Positions 1-10,296 of a stretch of DNA of 64,000 nt are shown here, piece after piece. How positions within the stretch are numbered: position 1 is the stretch's first letter; each line of letters starts with the position of its first letter. This stretch comes from Hsuehochloa calcarea (taxonomy: Eukaryota; Streptophyta; Magnoliopsida; Poales; Poaceae), in NCBI GenBank assembly GCA_036346395.1, contig CM070594.1, positions 31,777,385 to 31,841,384 of the forward strand, written 5' to 3'. The translations under genes were made by a program, and so were the position numbers. The notes under the pieces are model-generated. The model was not told the DNA's origin, searched no databases, and saw only the letters and a list, made by a program, of their open reading frames with translations.

Positions 1-49
1 TCCCTCGGACTCCGTATCAACAATATATTAGTTTGCTTCATGATTGACC

Positions 50-328
50 TCATCTTGTTGTTCTACATCTTCGGCCATGACCGAGCAATGGAGGGGTAGG
101 GCGTTGTTGTGGAACACTGGCAGTAGTGGGGGCAGCAGGTACAAGAGCTGTAGCTGCTTGTGCCGGTGGGGCTCTCTCCAAATGCTCCACACATGCATGG
201 ATGTCATCAATGGCCACCTCAAGACGCTCGGATTGTTGATTCAACAAGCGTGTGAAGTGTTGTACGATTCCTTTCATATGAGATGTTAGAGGGTTTTCCT
301 CCTCAGAGTGATCAGCGAGACCTGCCAT
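50..328 (-). pseudogene. Gag N-terminal fragment, Gypsy-type element Z1
   Basis: A 92-codon frame starts with MAGLADHSEEEN and continues into a hydrophilic, helix-prone stretch (residues 18-55, with LLNQQSERLEVAIDD) before an Ala/Pro-rich linker. It lies about 1.5 kb downstream, on the same strand, of an LTR and primer-binding site, which is where a Gypsy gag begins. The frame stops at 50 and the rest lies off the window. I infer gag from position and style; no retrotrans_gag core is visible, so the assignment is moderate. Confidence 0.4.
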
Positions 329-1887
329 TGTTAGTATAAAATAAAGAACAAATCACAGTGTACATGTCCCTATCAACTACTAGGTACTGGAGGTTTAAAA
401 GTCACTCACACTCAAGCTTATACTAAGTTCTTACCAATTCTTACCAAGCAAAATAGGTGTTGACCAGCAACTAGTGTCGGTGTCCAACACTTTCCGAAGA
501 TTGATAAAGCGATTGCAAGCAAAAGGTGGTTGTACAATGGTAGAAGGTGGAGCTAGGATATGCTTCAATATGGTAGCAAGGATTAGCAACAATCAAATCA
601 GTAAATGCAAGTTAAAAAATTGCTCAAAGTATTAGTCAATGTTGCTGATCCCAGCCTAGAAAAAGCTAACTAATAAAACTCTATGAAGCAACGTGTAAAA
701 AAAGATCCCTATTAAGAGAAGTGTAAAAATGCACACGCAAATATCAATATGACTTGATGTAAGGAAAAGAAAATATCACACTAAGTGCTAGGAGAGATAC
801 TAGCCAACCACTCAAACTTCTGTCTAGGGGCATAAGATTGTTCACAAGATGTAGAGCACAAAAACAGTATAACAGTGCAATGTAAACAACCCTCCAGTTT
901 AAGAAGTAAACAACAGCTAGTCTCAAAAGATGAAATAGCAAAGTTATATATGGCTTATATATACTCAAAAGAAAGGTTTTGATGACATCTATAACTATGC
1001 AGTTTAGGCGAACTCCAAATTTCGAAGGGAAGACCAAATGAAATGGCAAAAACATCGACCAAAAACTTGCGACGTGAATTTGGGGTTAAAAATGACCAAT
1101 TTTGGGGCACTGGAGGGTGACTGGTGCAAGCGGGTCAGCTTTTTTGGATCAGGCTCATTGTTAGCTTTCCAACGAGCATAAGAACGTCGAGAACGGAATC
1201 CTGCTCGGACTCGAATTCGTTTTGGGTTCAAATTTGAAACTGATATATGTTGCAATTCCGTGGGCCAAACTTGTTGAATTTTTTTGTGGAAGCTTGTGGC
1301 GATATGTAGGGCTCCACCAATTTTCACTGGTTTTGCGTGAAACTTTGATGCGCTTTTCAATTTTCAGGAAGGTAGACACTTTTTTTGTCCTTCTGTTTTT
1401 CTTCTCTTTTTTTTGTCCTTCTTCGGTTTTTTAATGGCACCAGCCAGTCAAGATGCAAGCCGCGTGGTAGGGAAAATTAGTAACGGCAGGGGATGGTGTG
1501 GCACAGCAGGGGATGGTGCCAACCTTGTGGCAATGATCAAGATGATGGTGTGGCAGCGGCTGTGGATGGTGTGGCGCGGCAGGGGAAGATTGGCAGTGGC
1601 AGGGTATGGTGCTAACCTTGCGGCAAGAATCAAGATGCAAGGGGATGATGACCTATGATAGGAAACAATGCACAACAAATGCAATCTAGACAACGACCAT
1701 CTAGACTTTAACTAGAGCTAGTAATCGGCACTTGACACGACTATGCAACCAAGAATTCAACATTGTAAATTACTGAAAAGAAAATTGCAGGCAAAGATTG
1801 GTTTGGAACGAATGAACTAACCCTATTTTTTTAATTTTTCATGGCCTTTGTGGACTGTAGGTAAAAAAATCTCACTGATCAACTTGT
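329..1887 (-). other. Untranslated leader of element Z1
   Basis: This stretch lies between the primer-binding site and the gag start of Z1. I see no credible coding region. It contains an imperfect G/T-rich repeat at 1480-1640 (several copies of GGGGATGGTG-like units with AACCTTGYGGCAA). The overlapping short frames here have no family signature. Confidence 0.45.
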
Positions 1888-1899
1888 GCTCTGATACCA
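1888..1899 (-). promoter_or_regulatory. Primer-binding site (initiator Met tRNA)
   Basis: Read on the minus strand this is TGGTATCAGAGC, the plant initiator-Met tRNA primer-binding sequence. It sits 2 bp from the end of the Z1 LTR, which fixes the LTR border and the minus orientation. Confidence 0.85.
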
Positions 1900-1901
1900 C
1901 C

Positions 1902-2415
1902 TGACGCGACAATGGGTGTCCCGATCCTTCGATGAGAAGGATAATTCAATTTGAGGAGATGACTCATGATTCGGCTACAATCATACAAGACCAATATGCC
2001 CAGCAATCACTGAACCAACTCCAAGATTATTATCAACCTTGCTAGAAGCACGATCAACCTGATCATGAAGATTAATTCCTACAAGCAATCAAAGAACAAG
2101 CAAGAACGAGGGATAAGCAATCTGAAATTGTGAATAGAAATAAGTATTATATTGATAAATGGGGTTCTGAAGAACATTGTCGTTGTTGCACTCGTCAAAC
2201 AAGAGGACAAAGTATAAAGTAGCATAAGCTAAACTTCAATATAATAAAACTCGAGTTTGAGCAAAGGGGTGGTAGCTCCTATAAGAGGAGTTGCGACCAA
2301 GCAGGTGGCTAGGGTCATCCTAGGGTTGGGTAAGGCTAGGGAGGAGGATGTACCAACCGGGGCTTGACCCGGTACGATTATAAAGCCCAAATTGGGCCAA
2401 ACAGGTGACACAACA
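1902..2415 (-). repeat. LTR of Gypsy-type element Z1 (514 bp)
   Basis: The LTR is TG...CA bounded: read on the minus strand it begins TGTTGTGTCACC and ends TTGTCGCGTCA next to the primer-binding site. Its start resembles the LTR start of element A (TGTTGCGTCACC at 5231), so the two are related families. Both sides carry element-internal sequence (a pol tail upstream, gag downstream). That fits an LTR in the middle of a tandem or recombined pair and explains why no target-site duplication is seen. Confidence 0.75.
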
Positions 2416-2659
2416 CCTTCTTTTGATTGAGATGCACAGACAGTGAATCTGAAAGTGAGACTGGATTCGTTGAAAAGGCCTTATCATAAGCTTTCCATCA
2501 AGTACTTGTGCATCTCCAACGGACTCCGTATATGAAAGTTACGCATGTTTTAAGTCGATGTTGTCAGGCTGACTACGAATTGATCTAGAATTGAAACTGG
2601 TTTGGCCTGGATTGTTGTAGTAGTAGTGTTGCTCCCCTCGCCTTGGTTCCTGAGTAGAA

Positions 2660-2845
2660 TTACATCACAAGACTTAGCAATCCATCCTCAATAGGACAAC
2701 TATGAACTCCTAGAAATGAAGTTACCTGATAATTTAGTAGACGAGTACGTGCTTTGGTAATTAGTCCTTGCACATCAAGTTGAGGAGTAACAGCAGCAGG
2801 CATGGTTGTGTCAGTGGAAGTGATGTCCTCATCAATTGGTGTCAT
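2660..2845 (-). pseudogene. C-terminal tail of a Gypsy-type polyprotein
   Basis: The frame reads TPIDEDITSTDTT, then LITKARTRLLNYQVTSFL, which resembles the pol tail on the opposite strand at 4700-5212 (TDEDITPLDT ... GPMTRARAHHLIYQVNSFL). Tails with an M/T-R-A-R motif followed by QVxSFL end many plant retroelement polyproteins. No RT, RNase H or integrase precedes it. The frame is fused directly to a Copia gag remnant at about 2846. About 245 bp separate it from the Z1 LTR. Confidence 0.6.
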
Positions 2846-3430
2846 ATCCTTTGCTTGAGCCTTCTATTCAACATCAAAACTAGCAACCAGATCCTCGACA
2901 TAAATATTTTGCCTCTTGTGTTTCGGAGATGTGACAAAATTCCTCCAAGTTGGAGGCAATTTGACAATAATGCCCCCAGCTATAAATTTTTCAGGCAATT
3001 AACAACCATAGTGGGCGAGTTCCCTCACAACGAATTGTAGTTCATGAGCCTGCTCGACTACAGAATGGTTATCAACCATTTTGTAATCATGATATTGCTC
3101 CATGACATACAATTCATGTCCAGCATCTTAGGTAGCGAACTTGTGTTTGAGTGCATGCTACAGATTTGTAGCGTTCTTCATGTGCATATATACATCACAA
3201 AGCTGGTCAGACAACACGCTTAGAAGGCACCCGACAAATATTGCTGTAGTCATGTCGTACTCTGTTTGCTGTGCAGTAGTACGAGGTCCTACAGGATTTG
3301 GTATCACGACCCAAAATACATTCATAGCAGAGAGCCACAACTGGACCCTTGCCTACCATCTCTTGAAGTTCACACTAGTGATCTTCTCCGATTTCATAGC
3401 CTCGGTAAAAACAGCCATCACAAAGTGACT
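2846..3430 (-). pseudogene. Copia gag remnant, BARE/Angela-like
   Basis: The minus strand encodes a recognisable Copia capsid with in-frame stops: a start near 3427 (MAVFTEAMKSEKIT), then FKRW, QLWLSAMNVFWVV, IFVGCLLSVLSDQLCDVYMHMK, MEQYHDYKMVDNHSVVEQAHE and KLPPTWRNFVTSPKHKRQN. These blocks, in this order, are typical of the BARE/Angela/RIRE1 group of grass Copia elements. The gag breaks off at AKD (2846) and continues without a frame change into a Gypsy pol tail. Zinc knuckle, protease and pol are absent. Confidence 0.75.
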
Positions 3431-4342
3431 ATCATGTTTTTGGATTGTTAGGTATATACACATTTTTGTGATTATTATAATTTCTAAAATAATAATTTAA
3501 TCAATAACAACATATATACTAGGCATATTTGGAATTATGAACATAGCGTGATCATCAACTCAAATATATCCATCTCATATATATGCGCTAACAGGGCAAA
3601 GCCTAGAATAAAAACACTACTGACAAAAGTAGGATCCACCGTCATCACATGACTACTAACAGAAGTCATGAGCAGTTGCGCGAACGCTTCCCAAAAACCT
3701 TATTTGCCCCAACCCGTACAGGATCGCGAGGGATGTCAGCATCGGAGACACTGCTCTCCCCACGTTGGTGCAAGCTGAAGAAGGAATGGAGTAGCCGAGT
3801 AGCGCAGCACCAAGGAACTCGGTGAAAAAACAGATGAAAAGTTCTCTGTTCTCTGTTCTGTTGAGAGGAGAAAAGAGATCTGCCTCATATGGAATTAGCA
3901 AAAATCAAAAGGAAAACTATCGTAGTTAACTCCACAAAATCATTTTTGGAAATGTAATTAATTGCAATTAATGTGTGTCATAAAAGCCCCATATAATCAG
4001 TGTAATTCAAATAGTTTCCAAAAAATGTATAGATGCTATGCATGGTTTTGAGGTGTAAAAAGAAGCAGCAGCCCCACACCTAACCGGACACGAAATCAGC
4101 GGACCATTCAAGCGCGTGAGCGGGAGAGGGCAATGGGAAGGCGAGCGAGCAAGCGCGCGTGTATTTTTATTTTGCTTGCTTCAACTAGGTGAAACCAACT
4201 ACACCTTATAAGTTGGCCTTCTTCCACCTAAACTAGTAATATGGTACTAAACTTCTCACCTTCCACCATGTATGAGTTGGTCTTTGGATTTTTCCTATGA
4301 TTTATTTAGAATATTATATGGGCCAAGCCCATAAACTCCAAT
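3431..4342 (-). other. Probable leader and truncated LTR of the BARE-like Copia
   Basis: This lies immediately 5' of the Copia gag on its strand. It contains a TATAAG box in a promoter-like setting (4205-4210, minus) and GGGCTTGGCCCAT near 4320, in the order expected for an LTR and leader. I could not find a primer-binding site or an LTR border, so the assignment rests on position and general resemblance. Confidence 0.4.
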
Positions 4343-4699
4343 AGTAAGGATGATGTCACTGGCATCGAGCACCACAGCGAGTGGTGGTGTAGGGTCCGAA
4401 TAGGACCCAGTAAGAGCAACAACGGGTGTTAGTCCTACGCCCAACCATCGCCAAGCCTCGGATGTCTACACGTGTTGAGGATGATATCGCCGACATCGTT
4501 GGTGTTGAGGTCGAGACCCGGTGTCAAACACTTGGTGAGCAGCTTGGTGACTAGGGTGGTGTCTGCACCCAGAGCATAGGCGGCCGTAGTATGGTCCCCC
4601 ACCAATGATGGAGATAGACATCGATGCAATCACCAGCAGTGGCTTGTCATCCGAGAAGGTGTTTGTCTTTGTTGGCATCTCTCCGAGCACTTCTCGCGC
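4343..4699. other. Unassigned segment between two element remnants
   Basis: The minus strand has open frames of 64 and 74 codons (4435-4690); one reads AYALGADTTLVTKLLTK. I do not recognise a family. It could be a captured gene fragment or the 5' part of the adjoining retroelement. Confidence 0.25.
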
Positions 4700-5212
4700 A
4701 TGGAGTGGTTACGCCTCCCCTTACGAGAGAAGAGCAAGAATGTCGCGACAACGGCAAACGGGCCTGCCTCCACTGATGAGGACATCACTCCTTTGGATAC
4801 ACGCACTACACAAAATCCTCTAGATTCGGTTGCTGAACTACAAGGTCCTATGACAAGAGCTCGAGCACATCACTTAATTTATCAGGTAAATTCATTTCTA
4901 TGGCTGAGTGTATTATTTGAGAACTCTATGATGCTGCCTAATGGAGATGATTTACTTGTACTTAGGAATCTAGGTCTACGACCAGTTCAAGAAGGTCTAC
5001 GACCAGTTCCGCAGGGTCTACGACCACTTCAAGAAGGCCTACGACCAGTTTCACCAGTACTCGGCGAGCACAGGACTCGTTGGGAGCAATCTACAACTAG
5101 AGAAATGAGCACCGTACTTGTTGGACACAATCTACGACCAGAGATAACATGGACTCCTCAAGACCACCCTAGGACTAGTCCTACGACTAGGTCTTCGACC
5201 AAAGATACGTGA
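4700..5212 (+). pseudogene. Gypsy polyprotein tail with a heptapeptide repeat
   Basis: The 170-codon frame contains TDEDITPLDT, then GPMTRARAHHLIYQVNSFL (about residues 50-70), the hallmark of a plant Gypsy pol terminus. It is followed by four 7-residue repeats of the type LRPVQEG (21-bp DNA units, 4973-5055) and a hydrophilic end. It stops 18 bp before the LTR at 5231, so it is the 3' end of a polyprotein upstream of that LTR. No enzymatic domain precedes it. The same LTR is followed by a primer-binding site and gag, which suggests a tandem or recombined element pair. Confidence 0.6.
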
Positions 5213-5230
5213 CATGAATAGTGAATAAGG

Positions 5231-5696
5231 TGTTGCGTCACCGTTTTGGGTCTTGTAAGCGTGACGAGGTCGGAGCCCAGGTTGTGTACGCCTCTTTCCA
5301 CGGACGCACAACCCTAGGTCAACCTCCTCTCTCCCCCCTATATATATATATACAGTAGCCGTCATAGATTAGGGTTGGGTTTTTCTTAGATTATTCTGTC
5401 ATTTTGTAGTTTCGCCGATTGTTCGGTTTGAGGAACACCACTATGTGAACTTCATCCATATTCGCAATACAATTCAGACTGCATCTTCCTTGTTCTTGTG
5501 AGTTGCTTCGATTGCTTGCAGGAACACTAACCCTCATGGTAAGGTTGATCGCATGCAAGCGTGGTCGATAACGACAGTCGTGCGGGTGTAGCGAATTGCG
5601 AGGTGACGGTCTGCAGGTCGGAAGCCTCAAAGCGTCAACGTCCTCACGACGAAATCAATCGAACCTATCGGAAGATCGAGCCGCCGTACCTCATCA
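5231..5696 (+). repeat. 5' LTR of element A (466 bp)
   Basis: It begins TGTTGCGTCACC and ends GTACCTCATCA just before the primer-binding site. A TATATATATATACAG box lies near 5340-5353. The stretch from about 5280 to 5696 is repeated at 10297-10707 with scattered mismatches, which proves the LTR pair. Confidence 0.85.
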
Positions 5697-5698
5697 AG

Positions 5699-5710
5699 TG
5701 GTATCAAAGC
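5699..5710 (+). promoter_or_regulatory. Primer-binding site of element A, with local duplication
   Basis: TGGTATCAAAGC differs by one base from the initiator-Met primer site. The last bases are part of a 23-bp unit (AAAGCAAAGGTTGCCCGTTA...) repeated exactly in tandem at 5706-5728 and 5729-5751. Confidence 0.8.
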
Positions 5711-7000
5711 AAAGGTTGCCCGTTAGGTAAAGCAAAGGTTGCCCGTTAGGTAATCTCGTTTATCCCCTTTTGTTAGTTGTGTTCCATCAGCTAGAGTCCA
5801 GAAAATTGCCCCACAAAAAGTTTTAGATCTTAGTTCTTCCGCTGTCCAAACCACTTCGTGCCTTTCGCAATTGTGTTTTCAGTTTTCGCGTTGTTGATTT
5901 CGAGTCCATCGTCGGTGTTTTTGTTGCTGGTCTAGTCATCGTGATCTAGTTTCTAGCGTCGAGTCTTTGCTGTTTTGGTCATCGTGTATCTCGGCTTGCC
6001 CTTGGTTGCATCCGTTACAATTAGGGTTTGTCTGCTATAGCCGAGTTCGAGACACCACCCCCATACGACCACCTACTTAGATTCGCCTTCTCCACCCAAA
6101 TCAGAATCGACCACCTATTCGAGCAACACACATTCAACCACCCACTCGGGATCTACCACCTAGTCGGATTCGATTACCTACTCGGATTCGACCGTCCACT
6201 CGTCTCCGCCCAGACAAACCTATCTGTTTCTGGTTGCTCTCGGACACCCCATGCACTCATCATATCGCGTCCTACCAAACAAAAGCTAGGAAGATTTTCC
6301 ATAGCTGAAACATAACTAGCCAAAGTTCAGAGAAAGAGAGAGTTACGTTCGTAAAAAAAAAGTTTACCTTTACAAAAAAAAGTTTGTGACCCACTCACCT
6401 CTTTTTTTACCTTTATACCACTGCTCTCCGGAAAAAGTTTGTGACCCACTCACCTCATTGGACCCAGAAAAGGTAGCAGAAGAGTTTTGAGCTCGGGTCA
6501 CGTTCGTTAAAAAAAAAGGAGGCAAAGAGTGAAAAAAAAAAGAAAAAAGAAGAAGAAGAAGCAAAGAGTGCAAAAAAAAAAGAATTCAAAAAAGAAGGAG
6601 GAGAAAACAGTTACATTGCTAATTTTGTTCCGTTGTGTTTGTATCTACCCTATTTTTTAGCTTGCTTGAGCTAGTTCTAGGAACGCGTTTGGGCCAGCAA
6701 CTGCGACGAGTACTGTGGACTTTGATTTAGCTTTGCTAATATGATTTCATTATTGCTATTCCTTGCTACTAAAAATTGCCTGCCCGAGCTCCACATACTT
6801 CCGGCCCTCAGATTTGGATCCTCGCATTCGCCTCCGCCGTGGTCCTACATCCCACTTTCTCCAATCATACCACCTGCTGCAATTTGGTAAGAAAATCATA
6901 CGAGCCTGGTAAAATGCTTGAGAGTGTGTGATTCCACCTTCCACCACCTAGTAGTTGATAGGGATAATGCATTTGTGTTGTCTTTTGTCTCCTACTAACC
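5711..7000 (+). other. Untranslated leader of element A
   Basis: No coding signature is visible. It contains short repeats (CTCGGATTCGA-like at 6165-6195; AGTTTGTGACCCACTCACCTC near 6380 and again near 6437) and A-rich runs at 6350-6600. Confidence 0.5.
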
Positions 7001-8003
7001 ATGGCAGGTGAAGAATTGGATGCGCAAGAGCGTGTGTTGAGGGAGAGCTCACGAGGGTGTTGGATGAGCACCGCCATGTTATTAATGACGACATTGATAG
7101 GAAGCTTGCAGAAACAAATGCTACACTGTGATAACTCAATGATAGTATTGCAATGCTCAATGCACGCATTGATAGTTTGGCCAATCAACGACCAAACAAT
7201 GGACGTGTGGAACCTCATAGTGCAGCCCATGACCATGAGTTTGACAATGATAATGAGATGCGCAACCACAACGCCTTTGATGCACGACAATGGAACCAGC
7301 TGAACTTCAACCGTCAAGGTATGAGAGGTAATAACTTTCAGCAACATAATGCACGTGTTAATGATGATCCATATGCTAAAGTCAAGTTCACTATACCATC
7401 TTTTGCGGGTGCTTATGATGCTGAAATATATCTAGATTTGGAGATGACGGTAAAACAGAAATTTAATGCTCACTTAATTCCTAAAGTGCATAGAGTTAGG
7501 CAAGCCACAAGTGAATTTAAAAACTTTACCATCATTTGGTGGAATAGGGTATGCAACGATGGATTAGCGCCTACTACGTGGGATGCTTTAAAGGTTGCTA
7601 TGCGTAACAGATTTGTTCCACCTTCTTCTAAACGTGACTTGCGTAATAAATTACAGCACTTAAACCAAGTTAATAGATCCGTAGAAGAATATTATTAGGA
7701 GCTACAAATTAGTATGTTGTGTTGTGATATTATTGAGGACGAAGAGGCTGCTATGACATATTTTTATGGGGATTAAGATGTGAAATTCAGGACATAGTTG
7801 ATTACAAAGAATATGATAGTGTCCCTAGATTGTTCCAACTTGCGTGTTTGGCAGAAAAGGAATTGCAGGGACGACAGCAGAGGCCAAGGAACAATTTTGG
7901 AAGCACGTCTACACCAAGATCATGTTAGGATACGCGGCAATGCTGCGATAGCACAAACAAAAATTTACCGCGCAACCAAGGAACCACCGCAAGTAATAGA
8001 TCA
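7001..8003 (+). pseudogene. Gag, N-terminal and capsid part, element A
   Basis: A start at 7001 (MAGEELDAQE) leads into a frame that is disrupted and resumes from 7153 (MLNARIDSLANQ). The retrotrans_gag core follows: VKFTIPSFAGAYDAEIYLDLE, then KFNAHLIPKVHRVRQA, FTIIWWNRV and MRNRFVPPSSKRDLRNKLQH. A TAG at 7696 interrupts the core in place of the usual Gln after SVEEYY, and further breaks follow to 8003. The frame is then interrupted by a solo LTR and resumes at 9563. Gag forms the virus-like particle of the element; this copy cannot be translated whole. Confidence 0.75.
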
Positions 8004-9557
8004 TGAGATTACCGCTTGACGCGCCGACTCGTAGCGGAAGTAGAGTCGTTGTAGTGAGTTAATGCAGTCGTAGTCGTACTCACGACGCGTCTCCTCCTTT
8101 GAGTAGTCGTACTCGACGCGCGTCTGCTTCTTCAAGTGGTCGTACCCACCACGCGACTTCTTCTCCGACTCCGGTGATCAACACAAGTCGCGGGTCGTCC
8201 TAATGCTGATGCTTCGCAACAACACTTCCGAGGTATCCACACGTACGGGGCAGGATCACCACGCACTGGAGTGCTAACACCGGCAGCGTGGTTGAGAAGG
8301 CGTGGCTATTAGGGTTTCAGGAGTTCTTCCAAAGATCATCCTCTACCCCCTTCCACCCCATGCCACCGCCCCTCTTTATATAGGCATCCATGATGGGTCT
8401 CGGCCTGGAGGTCCATTAGGAACTCAAGGCCTATACGAATTCGGATCACCATCCAAAACATATCCTTGCCCTTCAAGTGTGCGACCCCACAGGTTCATGT
8501 GTAATCGGTTATGACTCATAAACCCTTTTCCGACCACTAGTCGTTAGCGGTACCTAGCAGCACATAACGATTCCCAAAGACACATAGAACAAATCGGACG
8601 AACCCTAATGTAATATGATCTATGTTTAGGTCCTCATCACTTACGACCAGTTCGTATCTCTATACGACCAGGTTGTAATTGGTCATGATCAGTTTGTAAC
8701 TCCTTACGACCAGGTTCTTACCATTCTGTGATTACGTTTGACCAGTCTACGACCAGCACGTATCTCCATACGACTAGTCCGTAACTGATCAAACTAAGCG
8801 ACCTACTCATGCATTCTCCTTTTGCCTCATGATGTCTGGTTGAACTCCAGGTGAGATAATGTGTCAACCATGGAATGTTCAATACTTTCTCGATCGAGTG
8901 TCGGATAACATCATGTGGTCGACACTTCGACCACTAGTGGCATGGTCATGCACTTTTTTTATCTGATCACCACGAGGGGCCCAGAGACATCTCTCCTGTT
9001 ATGTTAGGAGGTGCAAATCCCATCTCGACCAATCACATTCCTCCGCATGTTTCATAGCATACCCGAAAGCTACCTTTATAATTACCTAGTTACAGAGTAG
9101 CGTTTGGCAACCCCTAAGAGTGCTATTACACATGTAGGAAACCATACTGATCTCAGGTCCAAGGATTATACATCATCATTACTTGAGACCAACTAATGAC
9201 ACAAAGATTCATAACAATCTCAATAGTGTCTCAATGATGGGTCTATCCAACACCATGTTCTCTAACATGTGCTCACATTATTGATTCGATATCTCCATAT
9301 CTATGACCGGTGAAACTAGGTCATCAATCAATACATGTGCTAGCCATAGAGTCACTGGTGTTCCGACCAGTGACCTCCGCGACCAGGGATACATTTAGAA
9401 TGACATCATATAAGTTAAAGAGTTCTACCAACAAGTCACATACTTATTGATCTATAACAAATGATTCATTCAAGGAACACGATAACATATTATCAAAATC
9501 ATGAACATATTGAAATATCATCATCTATATGATTGCTTCTAGGGCATATTTTCAACA
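8004..9557 (-). mobile_element. Solo LTR inserted in element A gag (1554 bp)
   Basis: It is flanked by the exact 5-bp duplication GATCA (7999-8003 and 9558-9562), starts TGAGATTACC and ends TTTTCAACA. On the minus strand it starts TGTTGAAAATATGCCCTAGA, like LTRs of the Angela/RIRE1 Copia group, and has a TATATAAAG promoter-like box at about 8375-8383. No internal region is present, so two LTRs have recombined. Gag sequence runs on correctly across the insertion. A GACCAG motif recurs at least seven times inside, mostly at 8640-8790. Confidence 0.85.
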
Positions 9558-9562
9558 GATCA

Positions 9563-10156
9563 ATGCCGGGGCAAGTTAAAACAGCCCCCCTTCAGCTACA
9601 CGTTCTGTTGCCCCCTCCTCGAGTAGGGCACGTTCAGCAGCACCTCCGACAACATCACATGCACCCGAGGTAAGTAAATCTACTAGTGTGCAGACCACAG
9701 CCAAGAGTTCTTCTTCGGTTGCTTCCACAGGGCGTACCACCGGGATTGTTTGCCACTGTTGCAAGGGAATGGGACACGCCATGAAGGACTGCCCAAGTCA
9801 GCGAGCATACCTTACCACCGAAGACGGTGGATATGTAAGTGCTAGTGATATTGAGGATGAATATGTACTTGCAGCTAACCTTGTAGGTGAAGGAGACGAG
9901 ATAGACAATGATGCTGATGATGTAGAGGAACAAGTAGCTGTTGTTGACACAGGGAGTCATGTGTGCCTTGTTATGCAACGAGTGCTGAGCGCACAACTGG
10001 AGAAAGCGGAGCAAAATCAGCAGCACGACTTATTTCAATCCAGATTTCTCGTTAAGGACAGAGCCTGCAGAGTCATCATTGATGGAGAGAGCTGTAATAA
10101 CCTTGCAAGCTCCGAGATGGTAGAGAAGCTTGGCTTGGCCACACAACCACACCCAC
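9563..10156 (+). pseudogene. Gag C-terminus, zinc knuckle and protease start, element A
   Basis: The frame runs from a Ser/Thr/Ala-rich linker into the zinc knuckle CHCCKGMGHAMKDC (CX2CX4HX4C, 9750-9791), which binds element RNA. An acidic linker follows, and then the protease region (DRACRVIIDGESCNNLASSEMV, about 10066-10125). In this Gypsy group the protease active site lies in such a VIIDGGSCNN block, and the first Gly here reads Glu. The frame then runs directly into integrase sequence, so RT and RNase H are deleted. Confidence 0.75.
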
Positions 10157-10296
10157 GTGCCATCCCTAAACTGATAGACAAACGGAGGTTGTCAACCGCA
10201 CGTTATCCACCATGTTGCGGGCTGTTTTAAAGAAGAATTTGAAGATGTGGGAAGAGTGTCTACTACGTGCCATCCCCAAACTGATGGACAAACAGA
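10157..10296 (+). pseudogene. Integrase remnant at a double deletion junction
   Basis: The DNA reads through a degraded CHPQTDGQTE-type integrase motif, then VVNRTLSTMLRAVLKKNLKMWEECL, which is integrase C-terminal to the catalytic Glu. A near copy of its first 38 bp (TGCCATCCCYAAACTGATRG...) recurs at 10266-10303 and then joins the 3' LTR. The joins fall in short shared sequences, so this is a deletion scar. Confidence 0.7.

Noticed and set aside
4973..5055. Regular 21-bp repeats considered as a CRISPR-like array
   Set aside because: The units are tandem with no spacers, in frame in a polyprotein tail, and the DNA is plant nuclear.
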